From: Mucilaginibacter rivuli
Lineage (GTDB): Bacteria > Bacteroidota > Bacteroidia > Sphingobacteriales > Sphingobacteriaceae
NCBI RefSeq assembly: GCF_019391655.1
Contig: NZ_JAHXPQ010000003.1
Span: 1-64,000, forward strand
Direction: 5' to 3'
DNA: 64,000 bases
In this document: positions 46,395 to 55,601 of the stretch, piece by piece
How the letters are laid out: each line of letters starts with the position of its first letter
Position numbering within the stretch: the first letter of the stretch is position 1
Position numbers and translations under genes: made by a program
Notes under the pieces: model-generated
The model's input: only the letters and a program-made list of their open reading frames with translations
Database searches by the model: none
Told to the model about the DNA's origin: nothing

Positions 46395-46886
46395 CTATTG
46401 ATCCGTAGCCTGGAGCACCCTGGTGAGGCCCTTATCTAACGTAAAAACAGACCTACCCTGAACTATCCGCCCCGCTTCTTTTTTATTATAAGTATGCGCA
46501 ATGGTCCAACCATCCTGTACACCTTTATATGTGTCCCTGTCGGCCGTTACCTGGTTATTAACTGCTTCCAATACCTTTACTATTGAGTCTGTTTTGCTTT
46601 TTTGATAAATCGCCTTTTTACTGCCACCATACATCAAAGCTGATAAGCTGTCCCTTGTTTTTTCAAGCTTTTGCCGTTTATCATCCAAAGTTTTATAACC
46701 GTTAGTTTGCTCATAAGGATGATAATGAGGCTTTAAACTTTCATAAGTTAAGGGTTTATATTCATCGGGCGAGAAAAAGTTATTATTGCAATAGGCCTCC
46801 ACCAATTCATGAGCTTTCTCATCATTCGGTTTATTGCATGCAACAAAAACAAAAAGTAATAGAAATAGCGGGGTTATTCTATTCAT
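46395..46886 (-). CDS. hypothetical lipoprotein
   Basis: This 163-residue protein has a lipoprotein signal (MNRITPLFLLLFVFVACNK, Cys at 17) and a charged, helical mature part rich in Lys/Asp/Tyr with no known motif. The tail (AGRIVQGRSVFTLDKGLTRVLQATD) resembles beta strands. It is probably anchored to a periplasmic or outer-membrane face. It could share a transcript with the downstream XRE gene on the same strand. Confidence 0.6.
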   Translation of the reverse strand: MNRITPLFLLLFVFVACNKPNDEKAHELVEAYCNNNFFSPDEYKPLTYESLKPHYHPYEQTNGYKTLDDKRQKLEKTRDSLSALMYGGSKKAIYQKSKTDSIVKVLEAVNNQVTADRDTYKGVQDGWTIAHTYNKKEAGRIVQGRSVFTLDKGLTRVLQATDQ

Positions 46887-47018
46887 AGTTTTAGGTTAAC
46901 AGGTTATACTAATATAGGTACAACACTGTTACCTTTTGCTATTTCATTAAAATAATACCGGTAAACACAGGTTAATTTACAATTATCGTAATATACTAAT
47001 AAATTAATACTTACAACA

Positions 47019-48644
47019 TTAAAATTCTTCTCCCTTTCGTTTTTCTAATTTTTCGAAAGGTATTACACCCGCATGTTCTGCCCAGGCGTTGTACATATCT
47101 GTCAGTGCCTTTACCTTTTCGGGATATTTTGCACTCAGGTCGGTTAATTCTGCGCGATCGGTGCTGATGTTGTACAGTTCCCATTTATTTTCAGGCCTTT
47201 GCGATACCAATTTCCAATCGCCCTGCCTAACAGCCCTGTTACCCTCGTGTTCAAAAAACAAGGCGTTATGGCCTGTCCATTTATGGCCTTCCAACAATGG
47301 AGCTATGCTCATCCCTTCAGTTGGTAAAATGGTATTGCCATTATAAGTTTTGGGATATGGCACACGTGCAAAATCCAAACAGGTGGCCATCAAATCAATA
47401 ATATGTGCAGGTTGCTTAGATATGCTTCCTGCTTTTACCACACCCGGATAATTAGCGATAAATGGCGTAGCTGTGCCGCCCTCATACTCCCAATGCTTAA
47501 ATAAGCGGAAAGGCGTATTGCTCACATTAGCGCCCCAGTACTCATACGCGGTAAATGATGTCGGGTCGCTGGCTGGTTTGTTGTTGGCGGCCAGTACTTC
47601 AGGTGTAAAACCGGGGCCTTTTATACTCTCATTGCTGGCTCCATTGTCTGATAAGAACATGATCACCGTATTTTTATCCTGGTGCTGCTTTTTCAACTCT
47701 GCACGTATGCGGCCAATGTTCTGATCCATCCTGTCTATCATGGCAGCATAAACGGCCATTTTGGTATCCCAGCGATCTTTTTCTTCGGCGGTCAGGCTAT
47801 CCCATTCCGGCACATTTTTATCCCTTGGCGATAGTTGCGCATCCTGCGGTAAAATGCCGGCAGCTTTTTGACGGGCAAAGCGTTCGGCACGTAATATGTC
47901 CCAGCCTTTCATATACTTTCCCTTGTATTTGGCAATATCTTCGGGCAAAGCCTGCACCGGCCAGTGCGGACTGGTAAAGGCCATGTACAAAAAGAAAGGC
48001 TTATTGCTGGTTTTGTTGCCATCAATAAACTTCACCGCGTAATCAGCATAGGCATTGGTAGAGTACCAGTTTGGGCCCGGTGTATACTCTTTATCATCCA
48101 ATGCTATGGTCAGTTTTTGATTTGGGCGATAAGGCATGGTCGGTGTAAAATAGCTACTTGCACCGTCTATCAAACCAAAATAATGGTCGAACCCACGCTT
48201 GGTAGGCCAATGCTCGGGTGCCTGGCCAATATGCCATTTACCCGCCATATAAGTATTGTAGCCACCTTGTTTCAAAGCCTCGGCAATAGTTACGCAGTTT
48301 TGGTTCAGATAGCCCTGGTAAGCAGGCTGTGTGCGGGTATTCACCATATCGCCAACGCCTGCCTGATGCTGGTACAAGCCCGTCATCAGCGAAGCCCGTG
48401 TTGGGCAGCAGCGCGATGCATTGTAAAATTGCGTAAGCTTGGTACCCGTTTTAGCCAGCTCATCCAAATTAGGTGTTAAAGTTTCTGAGCCAAAGCAACC
48501 AATATCCGAGTACCCCATATCATCAGCCAGAATGAGAATGATATTAGGACGTTTTTTGGTAGTAACTGTTTTTTTCTTGGTTTGTGCCGATGCGACATAC
48601 CCCAAAAGGAATACGCCTGCAAATACAAGGCTGATCTTTTTCAT
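47019..48644 (-). CDS. S1-family arylsulfatase, secreted
   Basis: This protein has about 541 residues, counted from MKKISLVFAGVFLLG (signal peptide ending ASAQ); an in-frame start at 48668 adds eight residues before it. The metal-binding ADDMG (Asp40-Asp41) and the formylglycine signature Cys79-Cys80-Pro-Thr-Arg (SRCCPTRASLMTG) are present, as are the AGKWHIGQ and LSDNGAS motifs. The Cys type requires an anaerobic or aerobic maturase, not present here. It ends the rhamnose operon, 56 bases after the DUF4450-type gene, suggesting desulfation of a rhamnose-containing glycan. Confidence 0.92.
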   Translation of the reverse strand: MKKISLVFAGVFLLGYVASAQTKKKTVTTKKRPNIILILADDMGYSDIGCFGSETLTPNLDELAKTGTKLTQFYNASRCCPTRASLMTGLYQHQAGVGDMVNTRTQPAYQGYLNQNCVTIAEALKQGGYNTYMAGKWHIGQAPEHWPTKRGFDHYFGLIDGASSYFTPTMPYRPNQKLTIALDDKEYTPGPNWYSTNAYADYAVKFIDGNKTSNKPFFLYMAFTSPHWPVQALPEDIAKYKGKYMKGWDILRAERFARQKAAGILPQDAQLSPRDKNVPEWDSLTAEEKDRWDTKMAVYAAMIDRMDQNIGRIRAELKKQHQDKNTVIMFLSDNGASNESIKGPGFTPEVLAANNKPASDPTSFTAYEYWGANVSNTPFRLFKHWEYEGGTATPFIANYPGVVKAGSISKQPAHIIDLMATCLDFARVPYPKTYNGNTILPTEGMSIAPLLEGHKWTGHNALFFEHEGNRAVRQGDWKLVSQRPENKWELYNISTDRAELTDLSAKYPEKVKALTDMYNAWAEHAGVIPFEKLEKRKGEEF

Positions 48645-48700
48645 AGTATTCTGTATTAACCATAACAATGGGTTAAATCCATCATTATAGCATTATTAAA

Positions 48701-51700
48701 TTATTCTCGTACCAACGTCACTCCCATTAAACCGATCACCACATCATTGGCAACAGCTTTTACCTGCAGGTTTTTAAGCTCCTTGGCGGGATTCAATGGC
48801 AGATCGAGTATCGTACCAGCACCGCCATCAATACCGCGTGTAGCAAAGCCTTTTATACCTTTAAAGTTATTCCATTCCAGGGCAGCGATGCCGCTCTTCA
48901 GGTACACCCGTATCGGCCTCGCAGCATTCAGTTGGAAGGCGTAGCCATCCTCCTCATAATCCTGCTCTATCGGCCACCAGGTTTGCGGGTTCTTTAGTTC
49001 CAGCACATCGCTGGTACCATCAGTATAGTTCACCACCACCTCACCATTGGTAATGCGACTTTGCATCGGGTTGGTAGAACCTGCCATCATGAAGTACGCA
49101 TGCGACGCCTTCCCCGACAAAGGTACCTCCACCTGTTTAGGATAATTATCCCAGTTTGATGTAAACAGGATGTTCTTCTCTCCCATTTTACCCGGCGTAG
49201 CGAACTTCAAGCCCTGCGGTGTTACAAACTCGTTTTTATCACCCGCGGCTTTGCGCAGCCCCGAATCATCAATATTGGCATCCACCAACGGATAACACCA
49301 GTTACCTATCCCCTGCCATGGCAGTTGCAGTGTTGGCGATTGCGGCCTTGGCGACAGGTATTTGTTTTTGAAGATATTGGTTACCTGGTCGTTAAAGTAT
49401 GGGGTAAGATTGATAGTTTCTTGATTTTGAGGTGCTTTTTGGATGTTCCAGTTGGTGATAGTGGTTTGGTAAGATTCATTGTCATATTCTATGCGTACAG
49501 TATTACTTCCTTTTATAATATTAGAAAGGGGAACACTGATATTTCTTGATAAACTATCTTTCTTAAAATCAACGCCAACGTTGTATCGATTTATTCCGCT
49601 ATTTACAATCACTTTACATTGATAGCAACCAACTTTAAATACTAACTTATTTGATAACTGTTTATTCGTTGCGGCGACAATATCATCAGGGTCAATACTG
49701 GTTGTCATTGGTGCCCACCAAATAAATTCACCCTGCTTTAACTTTAAGAATGTTGTGTGGACACCATTTCCTAAGTTACTCTTTTCAACTCCTTGCGGGT
49801 CGTATTTATCCACGAGTTTGGAATATTCAGTCATATAAATTATTCCTTTGTCGCCAATAGCTCTACCCGGCTGATCAAAAGTTCCCGCTGTTTCAAAATC
49901 CTCGTAAGTAATTAGTATCTCATAACGAGGCCTAATGTCGGCTTTGATCTGTAAAACAGGGCCGTCAATGGCATTTTCAACATTTTTCCATTGTACTTTT
50001 TGACCATTTACGGTGACTTCTTTTACATGAGGAGCCATTGCTGTTACTTCAAAAACCAAATTCATTGGTTTTGAAAAGGCAGGGACTATGATGTAGCTCT
50101 CAGTTATTGTTTGGTCTTTGGGAAGCCCGGTCATTTTCGATATTCTCTTAAAATCAAATTGCACATCAGGCGTATGCAACGATGCATGATCCCACTTCCC
50201 CGGCAATCCTGGTTTAATGGTCAGCGTTCTTGCCAAAGCATCGGGATGTATACCGAATAAACCCTCCACCAGCGAGCGGCCGGCCATACCTATCGGGTCG
50301 GCAAAATCACGGTACAATTCACCACGGGTGGAGTCATAGAAAGATAACTGGTCAAAATTACCGGGACTGCTTTCCAGGTATTGGGAATTTAACAACGAAC
50401 CTTTCCAAAGCTTGAAAGCCTCTTCTGCCCTGCCGCCCTGCCAGTATGCTAAAGCGGTATGCAATTCTTCGGCAAGGGCTACGTTATTCAGGCTCCAGTC
50501 ATATGGCATCCAGTTGGTGGTGCTCAGGGTGTACAAGCCCGGTTCAACGCCTTTGGCTATAATGGGGATATGCGGTATCTGCGTATCCACATAGCGTAGT
50601 TCCTGGTACGCCTGGAAATTATCAGCGATGCCTTCGTCAATCGCATGGTACACCGTCCATAAAGCTGCACTTGGATGTAACAAGCGGTTACCTAACAAGT
50701 CCTGATATTCGGCGTATTGGCCGGTTTGCGGCATCCACAGGGTTTTGTTGATAGCCGTAAGAATATGCTCTGCTTCTTTTTGATATGGTGTCGGATCCTC
50801 GCCTATCAGTTTGGCTAAGCGGGCCGCATCCTTGTTGGCGCGGTAATTATAGGCCGATGAATGTGTTACACCGCCACCGCTATATTGCAGCGCGTCGCTG
50901 GCCCAAATGGCGCAATAGGCATCGTAAAGCCCGTCGCCATCGGCATCAAAGTTACGTTTTTCCCAAGCAAGTGAACGGGTAATAACGGGCCACATTTTTT
51001 TCACATAGTCCAAATCGCCTGTCCAGTTAAAATGGTTCAGCAACTCATCAATCGTCACCAGGTTCATATCATAATGATGCGCTATTTTATTGTTGTTGGG
51101 ATTGCGGCTGATATACCCATCGCTGAACATGGCATTACCCATTTTCTCCTGCGACCGTGCCAAATGCAATGCGGTATCAGCTACAACACGGCCCGGTGGC
51201 AACGTGGTTTGCGAAGCTGCGTAGGCATCAAAGTGCGAGCGTGCCCTGTCGTGCCAACCCAGCACATCGGCTACATACGGGCCTCTCCAGGCATTCAGAC
51301 GCATGCGCCAGGCAATAGCGCCATGCATATACGATGGCGACTCCCATATCGCGTCTGCGGCAATGGATAAGGTACCACCCAAGGTGTTGATGTATGGATC
51401 GGGGGTATTGACAACTATGCGGTTGGCTATTTTTTGCCTTGCCACTTCCGCAGCAGCGAAAAGCCTTGGCAATTCGGCATAAGGCACAATACTTTTTTGT
51501 TCCGGACTCTGGATAAGAAAATACTGTGGTTTTAAATTGGCAACAGCGATCTTACCGGTAACCATAGGCGATGATGCCGATTTCGAATCAAAAGCTGTTA
51601 AAGGTGTATTCAATTGTGTTGCATCGCCAACCCGCAGTTCGCTCCCTGTCGGGAAAGTTCCGTTCAATACCTTTTTATCGGTAATATCAACGGTATTGGT

Positions 51701-52393
51701 AGCAGTTCCCGGTTGCTTAATTTCGTAACGATCAGCCTCGCTGATAGCTTTGCCGGTATAGTTGAGGTAAAAACTGTTATTATTGATCTGTATCGCATTA
51801 CCCGCGCAATACTCGGGTTTTAAATAGAATGATGATTCCGGGTCGGCCCCAAGATCGCCGTCCCTGCTAAATTTCTTTCCTGTAACGCCGCCAAATGCCC
51901 AATACAGGGTTACTGGTGCGATTACGTTGTTCAGTTCTGTTTTAATAATAACACTTTCGGTTTCGGCGCCTGCCAACACAGTGACGGTCAATGTGCCTTT
52001 ACCCAGCAGTTCGTCATGAATGGTATAGATCATTGATCCCGCACGGTACCTTGCCTCAATATTCTTCGCTTCTATGAGCCACTTTGAGCTTGAACCTGAA
52101 CCCAGTCCAAAATGCAAATTACCGCCCATCCCCGGAAGGTAAAGCGCAAACTCAGGCAAATCTCCTGTTTCTACCCTAAAAGCTGTATTTGTACCGTAAA
52201 TAGCGCGGTTGAAACGGTGTTTACCGTTCACAATAAAGATATCCTGCCCATCGGGATGATAATTAAGGACACGTTCTTTATTATGCCATAATTTGGGTGC
52301 TCCCGAATTATCCTGCGCGTTTACAATAGCGTCCGAAAACAAAAAAAGGGCGCATATCAATAATACGGCCCTCTTAGTACTCAATTTATTCAT
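48701..52393 (-). CDS. DUF4450-type six-hairpin glycosidase, secreted
   Basis: This is a large protein of about 1230 residues with a signal peptide (MNKLSTKRAVLLICALFLF, cleavage after IVNAQ). The ATG at 52393 is chosen because the longer ORF would overlap the kinase gene. An N-terminal beta-sandwich region (about 30-330) is followed by an (alpha/alpha)6-like domain (about 340-750; IWESPSYMHGAIAWRMRLNAWRG, WYVD-like YVKKMWPVITRSLAWEKR, DGDGLYDAYCAIW). Further beta domains run to the C-terminus. It resembles the DUF4450 putative glycoside hydrolases of Bacteroidota. Operon position predicts rhamnoside or rhamnose-glycan cleavage; activity is unproven. Confidence 0.75.
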   Translation of the reverse strand: MNKLSTKRAVLLICALFLFSDAIVNAQDNSGAPKLWHNKERVLNYHPDGQDIFIVNGKHRFNRAIYGTNTAFRVETGDLPEFALYLPGMGGNLHFGLGSGSSSKWLIEAKNIEARYRAGSMIYTIHDELLGKGTLTVTVLAGAETESVIIKTELNNVIAPVTLYWAFGGVTGKKFSRDGDLGADPESSFYLKPEYCAGNAIQINNNSFYLNYTGKAISEADRYEIKQPGTATNTVDITDKKVLNGTFPTGSELRVGDATQLNTPLTAFDSKSASSPMVTGKIAVANLKPQYFLIQSPEQKSIVPYAELPRLFAAAEVARQKIANRIVVNTPDPYINTLGGTLSIAADAIWESPSYMHGAIAWRMRLNAWRGPYVADVLGWHDRARSHFDAYAASQTTLPPGRVVADTALHLARSQEKMGNAMFSDGYISRNPNNNKIAHHYDMNLVTIDELLNHFNWTGDLDYVKKMWPVITRSLAWEKRNFDADGDGLYDAYCAIWASDALQYSGGGVTHSSAYNYRANKDAARLAKLIGEDPTPYQKEAEHILTAINKTLWMPQTGQYAEYQDLLGNRLLHPSAALWTVYHAIDEGIADNFQAYQELRYVDTQIPHIPIIAKGVEPGLYTLSTTNWMPYDWSLNNVALAEELHTALAYWQGGRAEEAFKLWKGSLLNSQYLESSPGNFDQLSFYDSTRGELYRDFADPIGMAGRSLVEGLFGIHPDALARTLTIKPGLPGKWDHASLHTPDVQFDFKRISKMTGLPKDQTITESYIIVPAFSKPMNLVFEVTAMAPHVKEVTVNGQKVQWKNVENAIDGPVLQIKADIRPRYEILITYEDFETAGTFDQPGRAIGDKGIIYMTEYSKLVDKYDPQGVEKSNLGNGVHTTFLKLKQGEFIWWAPMTTSIDPDDIVAATNKQLSNKLVFKVGCYQCKVIVNSGINRYNVGVDFKKDSLSRNISVPLSNIIKGSNTVRIEYDNESYQTTITNWNIQKAPQNQETINLTPYFNDQVTNIFKNKYLSPRPQSPTLQLPWQGIGNWCYPLVDANIDDSGLRKAAGDKNEFVTPQGLKFATPGKMGEKNILFTSNWDNYPKQVEVPLSGKASHAYFMMAGSTNPMQSRITNGEVVVNYTDGTSDVLELKNPQTWWPIEQDYEEDGYAFQLNAARPIRVYLKSGIAALEWNNFKGIKGFATRGIDGGAGTILDLPLNPAKELKNLQVKAVANDVVIGLMGVTLVRE

Positions 52394-52403
52394 ATAATGA
52401 ATG

Positions 52404-53786
52404 TTATGCTTCCATAATAGGTAAAGCAAAGTATTTTAATTCGATCATATCGCCCGGTATTGTTTTGGTGTTCCATTGTTTATGGATAGACAATGCCGCG
52501 CCAATAGCCGTAGCTTGCGCAACCGAAGCTGCATATACTTCGAAATGCGGGAACGCTGCTGCCAGTAAGTTCATGTAAACCACGTTCTTACCAAAACCAC
52601 CATCAACAAATATACGTTTAACGCCAGTATCCTGTATGATCAGGTTTGTTGACGCTTCCTGCTGGCTCATGATATCCATCAATAAGCAATGGTAAGCTTC
52701 TTCGTACGATGTAAAATCGGTCAGGTCGCGGGTACCAAATTGCGATTCCTGCATCAGCATATCGGCATCGCCAACCTTAGCGCGCACATTGGTGCTTGAG
52801 CTTACCAAAGCGGCATCATACTTCACATTTTTAAAATGATCTAAAGGTTTGCCGAAGAACTTTGCCAAACGTTTGGTTTGTATCTCGTGCTCGTTACCGG
52901 CAAACAGGCGCGATGCTTTTACCGGGCGGCCATGGTATTCCATGTAGCACAAACAATCTTTATGCAACTCATCAACTGTGAGCGGGTTGTTATTGAACGG
53001 ATTTAAGCTGATACACCAGGTACCTGTAGAGATCAGGATAAACGGCTCGGAAAAACTTGCCAGGTAAGGTATCAAAGCCGATGAGCTATCATGAAGACCT
53101 GAGCCTACCTGATACTCATGCCCTTTAATAACAACCGGCATGGCAGTATCCGATGGGGATATTGGTGCCAGTATCTTATCAATACCTTCTTTATACACCC
53201 AATCGTGATAATCGTTCTTCACAAAATCCCACAGCTGGGTATGGCAGCCAATACTGGTAATATCTGAGTAAAATTCGCCTGTAACCAAATGGTTAAGGTA
53301 CTGCGGCAAATGCAATGAGTACTTGATCTGCTTGAACAATTCAGGCTTACGTTGCTTGATGCGGTACAATTGCATGCCTGAGTTTAAGTTACCCAATACC
53401 GGAGAGGCAGTCTCGCGTGAGATAACCGACTCGCCATTGTATTTAGCGTAAAACTCAGCTTTTAAATCTTCAGGATAATCCTTCAGATAATTGCATAAAG
53501 GCGCCACAACTGTATCATCATGCCCAATGTGTACAAAACTGGCCCCATAGGTAGAAAAATTGATGGCCTTAACTTCAAATCGTTTTGATTTCAATATTTC
53601 GGCGAGCGATTTTTTAACCCAGTTGGTCAGCAGGTTCACATCTTCGCAGGGGTCGCCGTCATCGTCCATTGTCTCGGCAAAGTTGACGGTATTTTCTTGT
53701 ACAATTTTATAATACTCGTCTATCAGGAAGAACTTTTTATTGGTCTTCCCGATATCGAATATAGCTATAACCGGAACAGTATTCAT
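52404..53786 (-). CDS. rhamnulokinase-type FGGY carbohydrate kinase
   Basis: This 460-residue kinase has the N-terminal nucleotide-binding motif AIFDIGKTNKKFFLID, STGTWCISLNPF in the second lobe, and FVDGGFGKNVVYMNLLAAAF near the C-terminus. Within the rhamnose operon it should phosphorylate L-rhamnulose to L-rhamnulose 1-phosphate. It is distinct from E. coli RhaB, belonging to the Bacteroidota FGGY type that pairs with RhaI. It abuts the isomerase gene (stop to start with no gap). Confidence 0.87.
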   Translation of the reverse strand: MNTVPVIAIFDIGKTNKKFFLIDEYYKIVQENTVNFAETMDDDGDPCEDVNLLTNWVKKSLAEILKSKRFEVKAINFSTYGASFVHIGHDDTVVAPLCNYLKDYPEDLKAEFYAKYNGESVISRETASPVLGNLNSGMQLYRIKQRKPELFKQIKYSLHLPQYLNHLVTGEFYSDITSIGCHTQLWDFVKNDYHDWVYKEGIDKILAPISPSDTAMPVVIKGHEYQVGSGLHDSSSALIPYLASFSEPFILISTGTWCISLNPFNNNPLTVDELHKDCLCYMEYHGRPVKASRLFAGNEHEIQTKRLAKFFGKPLDHFKNVKYDAALVSSSTNVRAKVGDADMLMQESQFGTRDLTDFTSYEEAYHCLLMDIMSQQEASTNLIIQDTGVKRIFVDGGFGKNVVYMNLLAAAFPHFEVYAASVAQATAIGAALSIHKQWNTKTIPGDMIELKYFALPIMEA

Positions 53787-55061
53787 TTATAACCCCGTAG
53801 CAACGGTTTTAGCACCGCGTTCTTTGATCAGATTTTCTCTCACTTTTAACTCACGATAAGCGCCTATCGGATCGATAGCGCCACCTGCACGCAGGCTTGC
53901 TTCAGATACCAAAGCACGAACATCGGTACGGTAAGCGGCCTGTAATATCTCTTGTGCTTTAGCTACATCGTTAGCAGCTTGTGCAGCTTGCAAAGCAGCC
54001 TTATCAACTATTAATGCCTGCGCGTAAGCCAATTGAATAGCCTGTACAGATTGCAGTAAATCTTCGATAGGATCTTTCAGATTATGCGATGCATCGATCA
54101 TCCAACCCAAGTCTGTAGCATGGTTCATGCCGCGGGCATCCATACCTTCAACCAGTTCGTTAAAGATCAGGAACAATTGGTAAGGGTTGATACAACCTAC
54201 AGTTAAGTCATCATCACCATATTTCGAATCGTTAAAGTGGAAACCTGCTAAACGGCCTTCCATTAATAATAACGACACAATTTGCTCAATGTTGGCATTT
54301 GGCAAGTGGTGACCTAAATCAACCAAAGTATAAGCTTTAGGACCTAATTTGGTTACATATAATAACGACTGCCCCCAATCGGCAACGGTAGTTGAGTAAA
54401 AGTTTGGCTCGTAACATTTGTACTCCAGGTACAATTTCCAATCATCCGGAAGGGCAGCGTAAATTTGTTTTAAGCTATCCAAAGTACGCTCAAAAGCGCC
54501 GCGGAAGTTTAACTGGCCCGGGAAGCTTGAACCATCAGCCAACCAAACGGTCAGTGATTTTGAACCCAAGGCAACACCTTGTTTAATTACTTCGATGTTG
54601 TGTGCGATAGCTTGGTCGCGAACAGCTTTATCAACGTGCTGTAACGAACCGAATTTATAACTTTCAGGGGCATCAGCCTGATCCTGGAAAGTGTTAGAGT
54701 TCATGGCATCAAACACTAAACCGTGTTGGGCGGCTAAAGTTTTGATAGCCTGTGCGTTTTGTGGGATATCCCAGGGAATATGCAATGATATGGCACCGCT
54801 TGATTGGTTTAAAGCGTGGATAACACCAACATCTTCAATTTTTTCCTCCAGGCTACGTGGCTCGCCACCACCCGAAAAACGGCCGAAACGTGTACCACCG
54901 GTACCCAAAGCCCAGCTTGGTATTGCTACCTGGAAAGCTTGCAGTTTTGTTAAAACGTCTTCAACATTTTTTACATCGGCTTTAACAAATTCAAGCCTGC
55001 GTTTGTGGTCGGCTAAAGCGGCATTATTAAGCTCGCTTACTTTATACTTCTCTACTTGCAT
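53787..55061 (-). CDS. rhaI: L-rhamnose isomerase, RhaI type
   Basis: This 424-residue TIM-barrel isomerase shares VPSW...GTGGTRFGRF, SLHIPWD and FDAMNSNTFQDQ with the Pseudomonas stutzeri L-rhamnose isomerase. The metal-site residues lie in LEYKCYEPNFY, DLGHHLPNANIEQIV and GFHFNDSKYGDDDL. It converts L-rhamnose to L-rhamnulose with Mn2+. It differs from E. coli RhaA. Part of the rhaM-rhaI-kinase run, it is separated from rhaM by a 140-base heptamer-array spacer. Confidence 0.92.
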   Translation of the reverse strand: MQVEKYKVSELNNAALADHKRRLEFVKADVKNVEDVLTKLQAFQVAIPSWALGTGGTRFGRFSGGGEPRSLEEKIEDVGVIHALNQSSGAISLHIPWDIPQNAQAIKTLAAQHGLVFDAMNSNTFQDQADAPESYKFGSLQHVDKAVRDQAIAHNIEVIKQGVALGSKSLTVWLADGSSFPGQLNFRGAFERTLDSLKQIYAALPDDWKLYLEYKCYEPNFYSTTVADWGQSLLYVTKLGPKAYTLVDLGHHLPNANIEQIVSLLLMEGRLAGFHFNDSKYGDDDLTVGCINPYQLFLIFNELVEGMDARGMNHATDLGWMIDASHNLKDPIEDLLQSVQAIQLAYAQALIVDKAALQAAQAANDVAKAQEILQAAYRTDVRALVSEASLRAGGAIDPIGAYRELKVRENLIKERGAKTVATGL

Positions 55062-55076
55062 TGTATTTAGATTTTT

Positions 55077-55197
55077 GAGAAGAGAATCAAGAGTTAAGAA
55101 TCAAGAGCCGAGACGACTATTAACTATTATTTCTTTATTCTGTTCCCGTGTGTGTTATTGGTTTTTCTCTTGGTTCTTGATTCTAACTTCTTGCTTC
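55077..55197. repeat. opposed heptamer arrays in the rhaM-rhaI spacer
   Basis: Left units (55077-55118) are GAGAAGA GAATCAA GAGTTAA GAATCAA GAGCCGA GACGACT. Right units (55163-55197) are TTTTCTC TTGGTTC TTGATTC TAACTTC TTGCTTC, complementary to GAATCAA. A 44-base unrelated centre separates them. The transcript could fold as a long imperfect hairpin between the two genes. Confidence 0.7.
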
Positions 55198-55201
55198 TGT
55201 T

Positions 55202-55516
55202 TTACGGCATATAAAACACCTCTTGCAAAGGCACGCTTACCGGCGAATTATCAGGATTGCTCTCCATAATATCACCCATGTAGGCCCACCATTTTTGCAT
55301 TACGGCATGGCTTGGCAAGTTATCCAATTCCTTGGCATCTTCCGCCTTTAATACCCCGAACAACGAGTTGGTTTCCTCATCCAAAAATATGGAGTACTCA
55401 CTGATACCGGTATCTTTCAATAACGCTACCAACTCCGGCCATATTTCATCGTGCCGTTTTTTATATTCCTCCTTTAAGCCGGGGAATAATTTCATTTTAA
55501 AGGCTACTCGGTTCAT
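55202..55516 (-). CDS. rhaM: L-rhamnose mutarotase
   Basis: This 104-residue dimeric alpha/beta-barrel protein has the family signature [29 protein letters not shown], then [17 protein letters not shown] and the C-terminal [12 protein letters not shown]. It interconverts the alpha and beta anomers of L-rhamnose, supplying the form used by the isomerase. Both flanking spacers are heptamer arrays; the upstream array begins at the base next to this start codon. Confidence 0.96.
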   Translation of the reverse strand: MNRVAFKMKLFPGLKEEYKKRHDEIWPELVALLKDTGISEYSIFLDEETNSLFGVLKAEDAKELDNLPSHAVMQKWWAYMGDIMESNPDNSPVSVPLQEVFYMP

Positions 55517-55600
55517 AGTCTATAGTCTTGAGTCCTAAGTCTTGAATCTTAAGTTAAAAGTCAAATGACTCCTGACTTAAGACTCAGAACTAAAGACTGA
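55517..55600. repeat. 12 exact heptamers filling the aldolase-rhaM spacer
   Basis: The units are AGTCTAT AGTCTTG AGTCCTA AGTCTTG AATCTTA AGTTAAA AGTCAAA, then TGACTCC TGACTTA AGACTCA GAACTAA AGACTGA. Orientation switches after unit 7. The array fills all 84 bases from the rhaM start codon to one base before the aldolase stop codon. Confidence 0.75.
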
Positions 55601-55601
55601 A

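Noticed and set aside
54691..55269. 192-residue plus-strand frame antisense to rhaI and its spacer
   Set aside because: It runs through the heptamer array and a strongly conserved isomerase; no independent evidence.
55517..55600. CRISPR array interpretation of the tandem short repeats
   Set aside because: Units are only 7-8 bp, contiguous without spacers, degenerate, and no cas gene is present.
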